Assembly: GCA_910585905.1 (NCBI GenBank)
Contig: CAJUID010000003.1
Span: 1 to 64,000, forward strand
Source: an uncultured Lachnospiraceae bacterium
GTDB taxonomy: Bacteria > Bacillota > Clostridia > Lachnospirales > Lachnospiraceae
Direction of reading: 5' to 3'
DNA length: 64,000 nt
Part shown: one piece after another, positions 34,189-44,431 of the stretch
Position numbering within the stretch: the first letter of the stretch is position 1
Layout of the letters: every line of letters begins with the position of its first letter
The notes under the pieces: generated by a model
The model's database searches: none
The model's input: only the letters and a program-made list of their open reading frames with translations
What the model was told of the DNA's origin: nothing
Made by a program: the position numbers and the translations under genes

Positions 34189-35664
34189 ATGCAGGTACAA
34201 TCAATAAACAGCCAAGAAAAGCTTGTCAACAATATTTTATTTCTTTATATCTTAGGCGTGGCAATATCCGGCTTTAGCTTTGTTATGATTTTTCTAAACG
34301 GTGGTGTCCGCGAAAGTATTTTCCTATTAACTGGCTTATTTGCTATTATTACAAAGTTATTGGAAAGGCCGTTAGGTCAGAAAGCAAAGTATGTATATGC
34401 GTGTATTCCGCCAGTGGTTGGTGCGATTACTGCTGCAGTTTGTAATACAAATACGAGTGACAGTTATGTTTGCTTGACCCATTATTACTTTGTGGCAACT
34501 TTGCTGTTGGTTCCATATTATTCTCAAAAGGTGATACGGGTAAGCGTTGCTGTTACCATTATAGTGAATGCGGGAATGATGATTCTGTTTCCAGTAGGGT
34601 TTTTGAAGTTACATAGTTTAATTGGCTGGATCTTTACCGGAATTGTATATATTGTGCTTTTTGCCGCTTGTAGTTTTATTGTATATCGAACGACGGTTCT
34701 TTTTAAAGTTGTAGAGGATCAGGGGCAGGAAGCGGAGGATGTGTTACATAAAGTACAGGCTGCGTTTGACAGTTTGGAGGAGTCTTCTGAGACAATTTAT
34801 AACTCCCTGCAGGAATTTGAGGGGAATACAGAGGAGATTGCCGCCTCTACACAGCAGATCAGTGAAAGTGCAGAATCACAGATTAGTGAAGTGGAAAACA
34901 GCCTGACGATATTTAATGAGTTAAATGATAAGATTGTTAAGTCAGAAGAGCGGGTAGGTCAGACAGTAGAGACGATAAAGAATCTGAAGATTAAGAATGA
35001 TGAAGGATTTTCAGTGATCCATGCATTATCTGAGAAATTTGAGGAAAATATTAAGACAACGCAGACTGCTGCAGATGGCGTTGAGGAATTGTCTCGCAAA
35101 TCAAGCTCAATCAGTGGTATTATTGAAAGCATCCGTCAGATTGCACAGCAGACGAACCTTCTTGCTCTAAATGCAGCGATAGAGGCGGCAAGGGCTGGGG
35201 AAGCCGGAAAAGGATTTGCAGTGGTAGCAGATGAAATCAACGCCCTTTCGATGGAATCGTCAAATGCGACTGGAAAGATAGATGCTATCTTAAAAGATAT
35301 TATTGATACGGTTGAATCTACACACAAGGTTATGGAACATAATAATGAAGTGGTAAATGTTTCTAGCGGAAGGCTGGAAGATACTGTTAAGATTTTCAAG
35401 GCTATGCTGGAATCCTCTGAAGAAGTGATTGGCATTACAGAGCTGTTAGAAACGGAACTGGAGGATATTGTTACAATAAAGGAACAATTGTTAGGTGTTA
35501 TGAAGCGTGTGGAAGATGGATCGAAAAATTTTGTGGCTACCACAGAGGGGATTGGCGCGTCGACAGAGGAACAGGTTGCTGGTCTTGACAGTATTGTAAA
35601 ATCTATGAAGAATATGCAGGCAGGAATGGAAAAGCTTTCGGATGTACTGCACAGCGAAAAATAA
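34189..35664 (+). CDS. Methyl-accepting chemotaxis-type receptor
   Basis: 491 residues. About six TM helices fill residues 15-190 with no large extracellular sensor loop. A long cytoplasmic coiled coil follows, with the highly conserved MCP tip [20 protein letters not shown] followed by [15 protein letters not shown]. The ATG at 34189 follows GGGAGGA; the frame is open from 34135. The membrane-embedded sensor suggests detection of a hydrophobic ligand, membrane state or light/redox. No flagellar or che gene is near. A clear terminator follows. Confidence 0.92.
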   Translation: MQVQSINSQEKLVNNILFLYILGVAISGFSFVMIFLNGGVRESIFLLTGLFAIITKLLERPLGQKAKYVYACIPPVVGAITAAVCNTNTSDSYVCLTHYYFVATLLLVPYYSQKVIRVSVAVTIIVNAGMMILFPVGFLKLHSLIGWIFTGIVYIVLFAACSFIVYRTTVLFKVVEDQGQEAEDVLHKVQAAFDSLEESSETIYNSLQEFEGNTEEIAASTQQISESAESQISEVENSLTIFNELNDKIVKSEERVGQTVETIKNLKIKNDEGFSVIHALSEKFEENIKTTQTAADGVEELSRKSSSISGIIESIRQIAQQTNLLALNAAIEAARAGEAGKGFAVVADEINALSMESSNATGKIDAILKDIIDTVESTHKVMEHNNEVVNVSSGRLEDTVKIFKAMLESSEEVIGITELLETELEDIVTIKEQLLGVMKRVEDGSKNFVATTEGIGASTEEQVAGLDSIVKSMKNMQAGMEKLSDVLHSEK

Positions 35665-35720
35665 TATAGACTTTGTGATAAAACGAATCGAAAAAACGTT
35701 TTAGAACAATATTAGTATAG

Positions 35721-35763
35721 AAAAGATATCATAGCTTTGAAGATGGGTTGTGATATCTTTTTT
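35721..35763 (+). terminator. Rho-independent terminator of the chemoreceptor gene
   Basis: AAAGATATCA / TGATATCTTT with TTTTT following. Confidence 0.8.
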
Positions 35764-35799
35764 ATATTCATATATGAAACAATCTGACAATCAAAGCAG

Positions 35800-35842
35800 A
35801 GAGCGAATCAATACCCTGCTTTTTGGAGACGGATTTGCACGG
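35800..35842 (+). repeat. Eroded fragment of the GC-rich structured repeat (copy F)
   Basis: GAGCGAATCAATACCCTGC and then TTGGAGACGGATTTGC resembles the middle of copy B (GAGCGGAGATTTAATACCC, TTGGGGCGGAACTTGC). The 340-bp gap before the GH94 gene holds this, the terminator at 35721 and no gene. Confidence 0.45.
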
Positions 35843-36005
35843 AGTACTAGATTATGGCAAAATAATGATAGAAAGCCAATTATTTTGATATAAAAATATG
35901 ATAAAAGGTATATGATAGACACAGATGTGTTTTAGGCAGAAGCGCAAAAACAGCAGACTATAGATACAATAGAAAAGATTTTGGATTTTCGGAATGGAGG
36001 AGATT

Positions 36006-38402
36006 ATGCAGTTTGGTTTTTTTGATGAAGAGGCAAAGGAATATGTAATTACGCGCCCGGATACACCAGCACCGTGGGCGAATTATTTGGGGTCGCCGGA
36101 ATATGGGGCAGTGATTTCAAACAATGCAGGTGGGTATAGCTTTGAAAAGAGTGGTGCAAATGGGAGAATTCTTCGGTATGTTTTTAATCAGTTTGATCAG
36201 CCGGGACGGTATATTTATCTGACAGATATGGAGACAAACGATTACTGGTCCGCATCATGGCAGCCAGTTGGGAAGGACTTGGATATCTACAAAAATGAGT
36301 GCCGCCATGGGACAGGCTATACGAAGATGACTGCGTGCTATGGAGGAATCCAGTCAGAAGCAGTGTACTATGTGCCCCTTGGGAAAACATATGAAGTTTG
36401 GAGGGTAAAGGTAACAAATCTTTCAGACAAGAAACGGGAACTATCTTTAACTGGTTACTGTGAATTTACAAACCATAATAACTATGAGCAGGATCAGGTG
36501 AATCTTCAATATACTCAATTTATATCCAGGACGTATTTTAGGGAAAATAAGATATTAGAAACTATTAATGAAAATATTAAGGTAGATGTCGACCAGAATG
36601 AAAATACAACCCGTTTTTTTGGAATGGCCGGAGCATCCGTAGAGAGCTATAATGGTGACAGGGAGTGTTTTTTAGGGGCGTACCGTGGCTATAATAATCC
36701 TTTGGCGGTAGAGAAGGGCAAATGCGATAATTCTCTGAATTATAATACGAATGCATGTGGTGCTCTTCAGACAACGATTACATTAAATCCATCAGAGAGC
36801 AGGACAATTGTTTTCCTGCTAGGAATGAAACAGGAGGAAGAGGCGGATGCCATAATAAAAGGGTATAAAAATGCGGAGCCTGCTGTAGAAAAAGAGATTT
36901 TAGAATTGAAAGAATATTGGCATGGGCAGCTTTCCCATTTGCAAGTTAAAACTCCGTCGGAAAGCTTTAACAGTATGGTGAACACTTGGAATGCTTACCA
37001 GTGCTTTATGACCTTTATCTGGTCAAGGGCAGCATCTTTTATTTACTGTGGGCTGCGCAATGGATATGGCTACCGTGATACTGTTCAGGATATTCAGGGA
37101 ATCATTCATCTGAACCCGGAGATGGCATTAGAGAAAATCCGTTTTATGCTGTCAGCGCAGGTTGATAACGGCGGGGGCCTTCCTCTTGTAAAATTTACTC
37201 ATAATGCCGGGCACGAAGATACACCGGATGATGCTTCCTATGTGAAAGCTACCGGACATCCTGCGTACCGTGCAGACGATGCACTATGGCTCTTTCCGAC
37301 TATTTACAAATATATAGCAGAATCCGGCAATCTAGATTTTGTGGATGAAGTAATACCATATGCGAATCGGGGAGAGGATACAGTTTATAATCATTTGAAG
37401 AGAGCGATTGATTTTTCTATGAACCGTCTTGGCAGCCATGAAATGCCGGCTGGCCTTCATGCAGACTGGAATGATTGCTTACGGCTTGGGAAAAAAGGGG
37501 AGTCAAGTTTTGTTGCAATGCAATTATATTATGCATTTACTGTGCTGCACCGTTTTGCGGAACACAAAGGGGATGACGGTTATATTCGTTATTTAGAGGA
37601 AAACCAGAAGAAATTAGGACATATAATCCAAAAGACTTGCTGGGAGGGTGATCGTTTTGTGCGTGGCTACAAAGAGGATGGGCAGGTAATTGGATCGAAA
37701 AAGGATTTGGAGGCAAGTATGTGGCTAAATCCGCAGTCTTGGGCCGTTATTTCTGGGCTTGCCTCAAATGAGCAGGCGGAGCTTGCGTTAGAATCTGTGC
37801 ATAGGGAGTTAAATACGCCTTATGGCGTGCGGGTTATGGCGCCTTCTTATTCAGAGCATGCCTTTGACGGCGCATTGATGCTACTGTTTAATAAGTCAAC
37901 AAAAGAAAATGGCGGCATTTTCTCACAGCCTCAAGGTTGGATTATTTTAGCAGAGGCACTTATGGGGCATGGAAACCGCGCATTTGAATACTTTACGGAA
38001 TCTTCGCCTGCATCTATGAATGACAGGGCGGAAATTAGGAAACTTGAGCCATATTGTCATGGGCAGTTTACAGAAAGTGTGGAATCTCCGTTTGAGGGGC
38101 GTTCTCATGTCCATTGGCTGACTGGAACAGCGTCTACTGTTATGGTGGGGTGTGTGGAAGGGATACTGGGTCTACGCCCTGATTTTGACGGTATCCGAAT
38201 TGACCCAGCGATTTGTTCCGACTGGAAATTCTTTACTATGGATAAAGACTTCCGTGGAAGCAGGCTGCATATTACAGTAAAGAATCCAGATGGAAAAGAG
38301 TCTGGGGTAACGAAAATTACACTGAATGGTGTGGCTTTGGAAGATAACTACTTAAAGGCAGATGCGCTAGGGGATGAAAACGATGTGGTAGTAAAGCTTT
38401 AG
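36006..38402 (+). CDS. GH94 glycoside phosphorylase (cellobiose phosphorylase-like)
   Basis: 798 residues, family-typical length. It opens MQFGFFDEEAKEYVITRPDT, then NYLGSPEYGAVISNNAGGYSF, and has the catalytic region GLHADWNDCLRLGKKGE, where the Asp of ADWND is the general acid of GH94. The C-terminal barrel end has GVRVMAPSY and TGTASTVMVG. It would split cellobiose or a related beta-disaccharide with phosphate to an alpha-sugar-1-phosphate, saving ATP. The ATG at 36006 follows GGAGG by 5 nt. It is probably cytoplasmic (no signal peptide). No transporter is adjacent. Close relatives act on cellobiose, cellobionate, laminaribiose and chitobiose; cellobiose is most likely. Confidence 0.88.
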   Translation: MQFGFFDEEAKEYVITRPDTPAPWANYLGSPEYGAVISNNAGGYSFEKSGANGRILRYVFNQFDQPGRYIYLTDMETNDYWSASWQPVGKDLDIYKNECRHGTGYTKMTACYGGIQSEAVYYVPLGKTYEVWRVKVTNLSDKKRELSLTGYCEFTNHNNYEQDQVNLQYTQFISRTYFRENKILETINENIKVDVDQNENTTRFFGMAGASVESYNGDRECFLGAYRGYNNPLAVEKGKCDNSLNYNTNACGALQTTITLNPSESRTIVFLLGMKQEEEADAIIKGYKNAEPAVEKEILELKEYWHGQLSHLQVKTPSESFNSMVNTWNAYQCFMTFIWSRAASFIYCGLRNGYGYRDTVQDIQGIIHLNPEMALEKIRFMLSAQVDNGGGLPLVKFTHNAGHEDTPDDASYVKATGHPAYRADDALWLFPTIYKYIAESGNLDFVDEVIPYANRGEDTVYNHLKRAIDFSMNRLGSHEMPAGLHADWNDCLRLGKKGESSFVAMQLYYAFTVLHRFAEHKGDDGYIRYLEENQKKLGHIIQKTCWEGDRFVRGYKEDGQVIGSKKDLEASMWLNPQSWAVISGLASNEQAELALESVHRELNTPYGVRVMAPSYSEHAFDGALMLLFNKSTKENGGIFSQPQGWIILAEALMGHGNRAFEYFTESSPASMNDRAEIRKLEPYCHGQFTESVESPFEGRSHVHWLTGTASTVMVGCVEGILGLRPDFDGIRIDPAICSDWKFFTMDKDFRGSRLHITVKNPDGKESGVTKITLNGVALEDNYLKADALGDENDVVVKL

Positions 38403-38509
38403 GAATGTTTTAAGTTGGTTGATTATTATGATTTATCGTGCTATGCGTACCTTTTCTGAAAATTAGAGTTTTTAAAGATTCCTTATTCATTGCAGAGCAT
38501 ATTAGTTCT

Positions 38510-38554
38510 ATCAGTAAAAAGGGCACAAGCGAAATCTGTGCCCTTTTTACTGAT
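38510..38554. terminator. Bidirectional terminator with perfect 18-bp arms
   Basis: ATCAGTAAAAAGGGCACA and its exact reverse complement flank loop AGCGAAATC. A-run and T-run on both sides allow use by the GH94 gene (+) and the bla-type operon (-). It is a member of the shared terminator cassette family. Confidence 0.95.
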
Positions 38555-38585
38555 ATTATTTTAAGTGTAGTATGCTGATTTATGA

Positions 38586-38819
38586 TTATACCAATGTCCA
38601 GCGGGGCTCTTCCCATCTTCGATAAGTATATGACCAGAGTCTTTTATAGAGCTTTCCATCTATTATCCTATATTTATATCCGGTTTCATTGCTGTATGGT
38701 TGTATCCCGGAATCTGCTGCTTCAGCTGTTTTGGCAACAGGGCAGCTATTTCCTGATAAATCAACTGGCACAATGGATAATAACAGAGTCAGCCCTAGTA
38801 CAAATACAGTTTTTTTCAT
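38586..38819 (-). CDS. Small secreted protein of unknown function
   Basis: 77 residues: a signal peptide (MKKTVFVLGLTLLLSIVPV, about 35 residues to AEAA), then a Tyr/Trp/Arg-rich mature part with YKYRIIDGKLYKRLWSYTY and RRWEEPRW. The start overlaps the BlaR1-like stop (ATGA), with GGAGG upstream, so it is translated with the sensor protease. I do not recognise its function. As the last gene of a BlaI/BlaR1-type operon, it may be the regulated output or a small surface or antimicrobial-response protein. Confidence 0.7.
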   Translation of the reverse strand: MKKTVFVLGLTLLLSIVPVDLSGNSCPVAKTAEAADSGIQPYSNETGYKYRIIDGKLYKRLWSYTYRRWEEPRWTLV

Positions 38820-39970
38820 TTTTTATTTGCCTCCTCAATATTGCTATATATCTGTAACCCTTTTAGTGTTAACTCAATCTCGTCCATGTGGGCAATAAAC
38901 CGTTCTGGGTACTCGTAAAGATCAAAACCAGTTTCTGTTTTAATAAAAAAGTAGTTACAATCTGCACTAGGAATGTCGAACTCTCCATAATCAGAAGGTT
39001 TCGGCTCACCATATGGTTGAATAACAAATCCATATGATAACAGGAAGATGGATAGAATCAAGGGCAATATAATAAAAGATATTTTCTTTCTGCCTTGATA
39101 ATGATTTCCCAGTATCATCCGAAAGCGCTGCTGCAACTTCTCATTATTGATATCTTCTACAAGGCTGTTCGAAAAAGAAGAAGGGATGCTGGAATATTTT
39201 CTATTCCCAATCACCTTCAGAATTCCATTAATATATTCTTTCTGTTGTCTGGCATTTAGTTTTAAACATACGGTTTGGTCAGATTGCATTTCCAACGCAT
39301 GTGCTGTTTCTGATAAGAGCGTGCGAAACAGTGGATTCCACCAAAAACAGATGCTAATCAGCTCTGCAAGTAATTTAATAAAGTGATGTCTATATCTGTA
39401 ATGTGCAATTTCATGGATAAAGATACCAAGCAGCTCATCGTCCTCAAAGTGTACATCTGGAAGGATGATGACAGGCTGAATAAACCCTATAATTGCGGGA
39501 GACTCCACATCGCTGTGTACGATTATCTTAATTTTCTGAAATCTGCCATGTGTATCCACTTTTTTAAACAATTCATATAGACGTCTATCAGTAACGGCAG
39601 GCAGAAAATCCAGCAATTGCCTAAAATGGAGATATGTCCAAATGCGTTGGAATAGAATATGTATAATTCCCATTACCCAGACCATAGCAATAAGAAATGC
39701 TGGGCTGATACTTATATATCCCAATTTAAAAAGCGGCATTGCTAAAAAATCTATAGTCGCTGGTACGATTGCTTTTGAGTCTATCACAATTGTGTATGGC
39801 AATTCTAATGGAAACAGAATCCTTAATACACAAAACAGCAATACAATCAAAAGTGGGGAAACCGAAAAAAATTGTAAAACTGACATTTTTCTTCTGATAA
39901 CAGAAATCAGTTTTACAAAAATTCCGGTCCACAACAGCGCCATAGCAAGTGAAAAAACCGTAAGGTACAT
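38816..39970 (-). CDS. BlaR1/MecR1-like M56 zinc metalloprotease sensor
   Basis: 384 residues. Four or so TM helices in the N-terminal 120 residues, then the M56 gluzincin domain with zinc motif HEIAH (IFIHEIAHYRYRHH) and the downstream WWNPLFRTLLSETAHALEMQSD, where the third zinc ligand Glu lies. A further TM helix (ISFIILPLILSIFLLSYGF) is near residue 300, followed by a short outer tail. It lacks the large penicillin-binding sensor domain of BlaR1, so the signal is not obviously beta-lactam. It begins 3 nt after the BlaI-like gene and is expected to inactivate that repressor upon signal. Confidence 0.88.
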   Translation of the reverse strand: MYLTVFSLAMALLWTGIFVKLISVIRRKMSVLQFFSVSPLLIVLLFCVLRILFPLELPYTIVIDSKAIVPATIDFLAMPLFKLGYISISPAFLIAMVWVMGIIHILFQRIWTYLHFRQLLDFLPAVTDRRLYELFKKVDTHGRFQKIKIIVHSDVESPAIIGFIQPVIILPDVHFEDDELLGIFIHEIAHYRYRHHFIKLLAELISICFWWNPLFRTLLSETAHALEMQSDQTVCLKLNARQQKEYINGILKVIGNRKYSSIPSSFSNSLVEDINNEKLQQRFRMILGNHYQGRKKISFIILPLILSIFLLSYGFVIQPYGEPKPSDYGEFDIPSADCNYFFIKTETGFDLYEYPERFIAHMDEIELTLKGLQIYSNIEEANKK

Positions 39971-39973
39971 GTC

Positions 39974-40381
39974 CTAATCCTCTTCGTTTTCGTATTCCTT
40001 TATCAAGTTTTGTAATGCCTCTAAAATCTCCTTGTTATCAGCAGATGTATTCCCTAAAAGAGAGGACATCATAGAGTAACAGTCTGCTTTTCCGTTTTGG
40101 TAATACCGATTAAACTGCATGGCTGCATATTCATTTGCGGTAAGTAGAGGACGGAAAAGCCTTCCGAACGATTTGCCTAATTTTGTGATAGTATCCACAT
40201 GGATGGCTTCTTTTTTTTGTAAATTACGCAGGATAGCATGAATCGAAGATGCCGGCCAGTTTCGGTCGGGAATCCGTTCTGCTATTTCTGAAGCGCTTAG
40301 CGCATCATCAGTATCCCAGAGGACTTTCATTGCAGCCTCTTCCTTTGGTTGTAAGTAGAAATATTCGTGTTTTTTCTTCAT
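39974..40381 (-). CDS. BlaI/MecI-family transcriptional repressor
   Basis: 135 residues. An N-terminal winged helix (LQPKEEAAMKVLWDTDDALS, IAERIPDRNWPASSIHAILRNLQKKEAI) and a C-terminal dimerisation helix (FNRYYQNGKADCYSMM, LQNLIKEYENE). Such repressors bind dyads upstream of their own operon and are cleaved after M56-protease activation. GGAAAA is the only weak ribosome binding site. A perfect 15-bp palindrome lies 30 nt upstream of the start and is a natural operator candidate. First gene of the blaI-blaR1-small protein operon. Confidence 0.9.
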   Translation of the reverse strand: MKKKHEYFYLQPKEEAAMKVLWDTDDALSASEIAERIPDRNWPASSIHAILRNLQKKEAIHVDTITKLGKSFGRLFRPLLTANEYAAMQFNRYYQNGKADCYSMMSSLLGNTSADNKEILEALQNLIKEYENEED

Positions 40382-40410
40382 AATATAGTTTTCCTTTTCT
40401 TTAATATTGC

Positions 40411-40425
40411 ATATATTATATATGT
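40411..40425. promoter_or_regulatory. Candidate operator of the BlaI-like repressor
   Basis: CATATATTATATATG is a perfect palindrome around a central T. It lies 30 nt before the blaI-like start, in the AT-rich divergent region shared with the gene at 40588. Known BlaI boxes are TACA/TGTA-centred dyads, so this is a variant if real. Confidence 0.45.
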
Positions 40426-40587
40426 TACCTTTTCATATGTCAATTCTAAAATCAATTTAAAACTTTAGAAGCGTATTAATTTTTATGCTTAAATTGTTGT
40501 TGACGTTTTAAAATATATTTGGTAGCATATTTCTATTTAATAATTCGATTTGTTTTTGAACGGGAATAAAGTATTAGGGGATATAGT

Positions 40588-41247
40588 ATGAAAAAGAAAA
40601 TTGTAATTGGAGTAAGTGTACTGGTATTTGCTTTTTGCATTTTTTGTGGAAGATTGATAAATGGCAACATCAATAATGATAAGATTCAGTCGAAAGACTT
40701 TTCAGATATTGATATTTCAGATTTACCTGTTAGCCAAATAAAAGGGGACTTTCTCTATGATATTAATAGCTTAGAGGAAGCAGTTGGGATTGTTGATTAT
40801 GTTTTTCTTGGTAAAGTGGAGAGTAATAGCGGGACAGATTATGAGGATGTCGTGACGGCGGAGGATGCAGATGGAAATTTAAAGAATATGGGTACACCAT
40901 ATACAAATTATTCGGTTAGTGTGTTGGAGAATATAAAGGGAAACTTACGGTCAGATATTGCAATTCAGTTGAAAAAGCATGGTGGTATTACATCAGACCA
41001 AAAGGAAATCTTTGTGTTTGAGAAGGATTTCCTTCCAGAGGTAGGAAAAAAATATATTTTTCTGGTATATGCCCAGCCAGATGGTTCTTTATTAGTATCA
41101 GGCCCAAATTCTAATGTTTCAATTGAGAACAAAATGCAAATGAGGTCCAGAACGAATCAGAATATTTTAGATGAATACAAGGAAGCAGCTAAAAATGAGG
41201 TGATACCAGCAGAACGTGAACGATTTATTTCAAAATATGAGGAATAG
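40588..41247 (+). CDS. Secreted or membrane-anchored protein of unknown function
   Basis: 219 residues. One N-terminal hydrophobic segment (MKKKIVIGVSVLVFAFCIFC) followed by an extracytoplasmic domain with VDYVFLGKVES, YTNYSVSVLENIKGNL, GKKYIFLVYAQPDGSLLVSGP. The conserved-looking VxVLENIKG...KKYIFLVY pattern is familiar from hypothetical Clostridia proteins; I know no function. It is divergent from the BlaI-like repressor across 206 bp that contains the palindrome at 40411, so it could be co-regulated. Confidence 0.65.
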   Translation: MKKKIVIGVSVLVFAFCIFCGRLINGNINNDKIQSKDFSDIDISDLPVSQIKGDFLYDINSLEEAVGIVDYVFLGKVESNSGTDYEDVVTAEDADGNLKNMGTPYTNYSVSVLENIKGNLRSDIAIQLKKHGGITSDQKEIFVFEKDFLPEVGKKYIFLVYAQPDGSLLVSGPNSNVSIENKMQMRSRTNQNILDEYKEAAKNEVIPAERERFISKYEE

Positions 41248-41674
41248 TAAGTTTTCTAATCTGTAAGTCGCTAGATATCAATATAGAATAGATTTGGCTG
41301 ATACTGAAAATAATTTAGAAATGTATGTACTTTTCAAAAATGAGAACTTCGGTTTCCTATTTATGTTGGGGAATTGGAGTTTTTTGATTACACCAAATTT
41401 GATTGTAGTACAATCGTAGAATAATTGCTGCTTAGCTACTATTTCCCCAATATTTAACGTTTGCTCAGTTGTGTATAGACACTTTTATATGATATGATAG
41501 CAAATAGGAACTGGATAAAACTGAAAGATGGATAGGGAGATGATAAGCCTATCTGCAGCTTGGGGACGCAATTCGGAATAATCGGGTCAAGAAAATATGG
41601 CACAGGAAGAGTTGTCAGGTGTTAGTTGAGGAACCCGTAAAGGAAAGTAGAGATTATGGAGGAAGATATTAAAA
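41248..41674 (+). other. 427-bp intergenic stretch with structured leader-like segment
   Basis: No gene is seen. From about 41527 the sequence forms GATAGG/CCTATC, and CGGGT (41591) can pair with ACCCG (about 41634) around a GGCACAGG segment. These precede the GNAT-like gene by 40-150 nt. I could not match them to a riboswitch class I know. Confidence 0.35.
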
Positions 41675-42484
41675 ATGAAATTTGATAATTTATGTAAAAT
41701 GTTAGAGCTTCCATCAGATGTGGTAACTGAAATGGGGCAATATAGAACAGCAAGTAGGACTGTTGTGGATGATGGTATATGGCAGCAATTAAGAAGGCGT
41801 GAGTGTTGGGGGCAGGCAATTGCAGAGATGGAGAAGAGAATTGGGGAGGATATGAACGGATTTTGTATCCTTGCGGAATTACTGGAGTGTGCCTGTCGGG
41901 TGTATGCTGATTATCAGCGTATAGGGATTGAGGACACTGTTTTTATTCAGACAATGAAATTTTGCACACGTTTTATAAATGAACACAAAAAAGTATATGG
42001 GGATTTTGCTTTCCGTTGGGCATGGTGGTTTCCAAGACAGCTTGCATTGCAGGAATTCCGTATCGGGGAGCTAGAATTTGAATTTGTGGATGCAGAGGAT
42101 AGGCAAATAAGTATCCATATACCCTCTGATGCAAACCTGGATCCGCAAAGTGTAAAACAGTCTTTTGCAGAGTACCGTGCATTTTTACATAGGTTTTATC
42201 CAGATTGGGAAAGTGTCGCGTGGAACTGTGAATCATGGCTTCTTTCGCCAGCCTTAAAGCAGCTTTTACCTAAAACGTCCAATATTATCTTATTTCAGGA
42301 ATTATTTGAAGTTGAATCGGTAGATTATGATAGCATGGCCGTGTTAGATTGGGTTTATCCGGGGGAAAAGTGCGAGTTTGCTGACTTGTCGGAACAAACA
42401 TCGCTGCAGAAGAAAATGAAGAAGTTTCTTTTAGATGGAAAGAAAGTAGGATGGGCAAAGGGCAAGGTTATAAATACATTTTAA
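41675..42484 (+). CDS. GNAT_C / acyltransferase-domain-like protein
   Basis: 269 residues, soluble. The helical N-terminal part contains LRRRECWGQAIAEMEKRI and LAELLECACRVYADYQRIGI. The core RWAWWFPRQLALQEFRIGELEFEF and HIPSDANLDPQSVKQSF followed by FLHRFYP matches my recall of the GNAT-like C-terminal domain (DUF5596/GNAT_C) in Clostridia proteins often annotated as acyltransferases. Here no preceding N-acyltransferase module is visible beyond about 100 residues. Enzymatic activity is therefore doubtful. AGGAAGATATTAAAA precedes the ATG. Confidence 0.55.
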   Translation: MKFDNLCKMLELPSDVVTEMGQYRTASRTVVDDGIWQQLRRRECWGQAIAEMEKRIGEDMNGFCILAELLECACRVYADYQRIGIEDTVFIQTMKFCTRFINEHKKVYGDFAFRWAWWFPRQLALQEFRIGELEFEFVDAEDRQISIHIPSDANLDPQSVKQSFAEYRAFLHRFYPDWESVAWNCESWLLSPALKQLLPKTSNIILFQELFEVESVDYDSMAVLDWVYPGEKCEFADLSEQTSLQKKMKKFLLDGKKVGWAKGKVINTF

Positions 42485-42705
42485 TATATTTGGTGATTAA
42501 TTCATTACTACTACAGCGGTTAAATGTAGACGAATCTTATGCAGGATAAATTTTAAATCTGCAAAGGGGAAGAATGATCTATAGTGAGTGATGTTATTAT
42601 ATTAGGGAAAAATAATATTTGCTGTACCAGTTTATATGGAATATTTTAGCCGGAATTTGAGATACTATAACCAACAACTTCGCAGAAATATTACGGAGTG
42701 TGTGA

Positions 42706-44079
<1,374 letters not shown>

Positions 44080-44118
44080 AGGAACCTTTTGGATATCATA
44101 ATATAGAATAGAGATAAG

Positions 44119-44165
44119 AAACCATCGACCTTGATATGTTTTGAGTTTGGGTTGATGGTTTTTTA
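44119..44165 (+). terminator. Rho-independent terminator of eno
   Basis: AACCATCGACC pairs with GGTTGATGGTT, followed by TTTT. Confidence 0.85.
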
Positions 44166-44237
44166 TTATCGTCCTTTTTTAGAAGATTTTTACTAAAAAT
44201 AGAATGGTATTGTTATTCACAGCCGGTTCAAACAATA

Positions 44238-44291
44238 TGCGTAAAACCAGCCCGTCTGTCTGTATTCTGGAATTAGGCGTGAAATAGTAAC
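44238..44291 (+). repeat. GAATAGTAAC-tail repeat, short head-plus-tail copy
   Basis: Starts ATGCGTAAAACCAGCC and ends TGAAATAGTAAC, matching the ends of the longer copy at 7978-8145 with the middle deleted. It lies in the 352-bp gap between eno and the GGDEF gene. Confidence 0.45.
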
Positions 44292-44330
44292 ATTATATTA
44301 TATTTTAGCGGGGACATGCAGAGAAATTTC

Positions 44331-44360
44331 GTGACAAAATTTGTTAACATGTGGTATTAT
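44331..44360 (+). promoter_or_regulatory. Candidate promoter for the GGDEF gene
   Basis: GTGACA at 44331-44336, 18-nt spacer, TATTAT at 44355-44360; 72 nt upstream of the gene start. Confidence 0.4.
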
Positions 44361-44431
44361 AGTGATAAATTGTTTAAATCGTATTTGTTGGAAAGAGGAT
44401 GGGAAGAATTTAATTACAAGGAGCTTTGTGG

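Noticed and set aside
40411..40425. Classical BlaI operator
   Set aside because: The palindrome lacks the TACA/TGTA half-sites of proven boxes; kept only as a variant candidate.
41520..41674. c-di-GMP or tetrahydrofolate riboswitch
   Set aside because: The GGGACGCAA word is suggestive, but the conserved cores and joining regions of those classes are not present in order.
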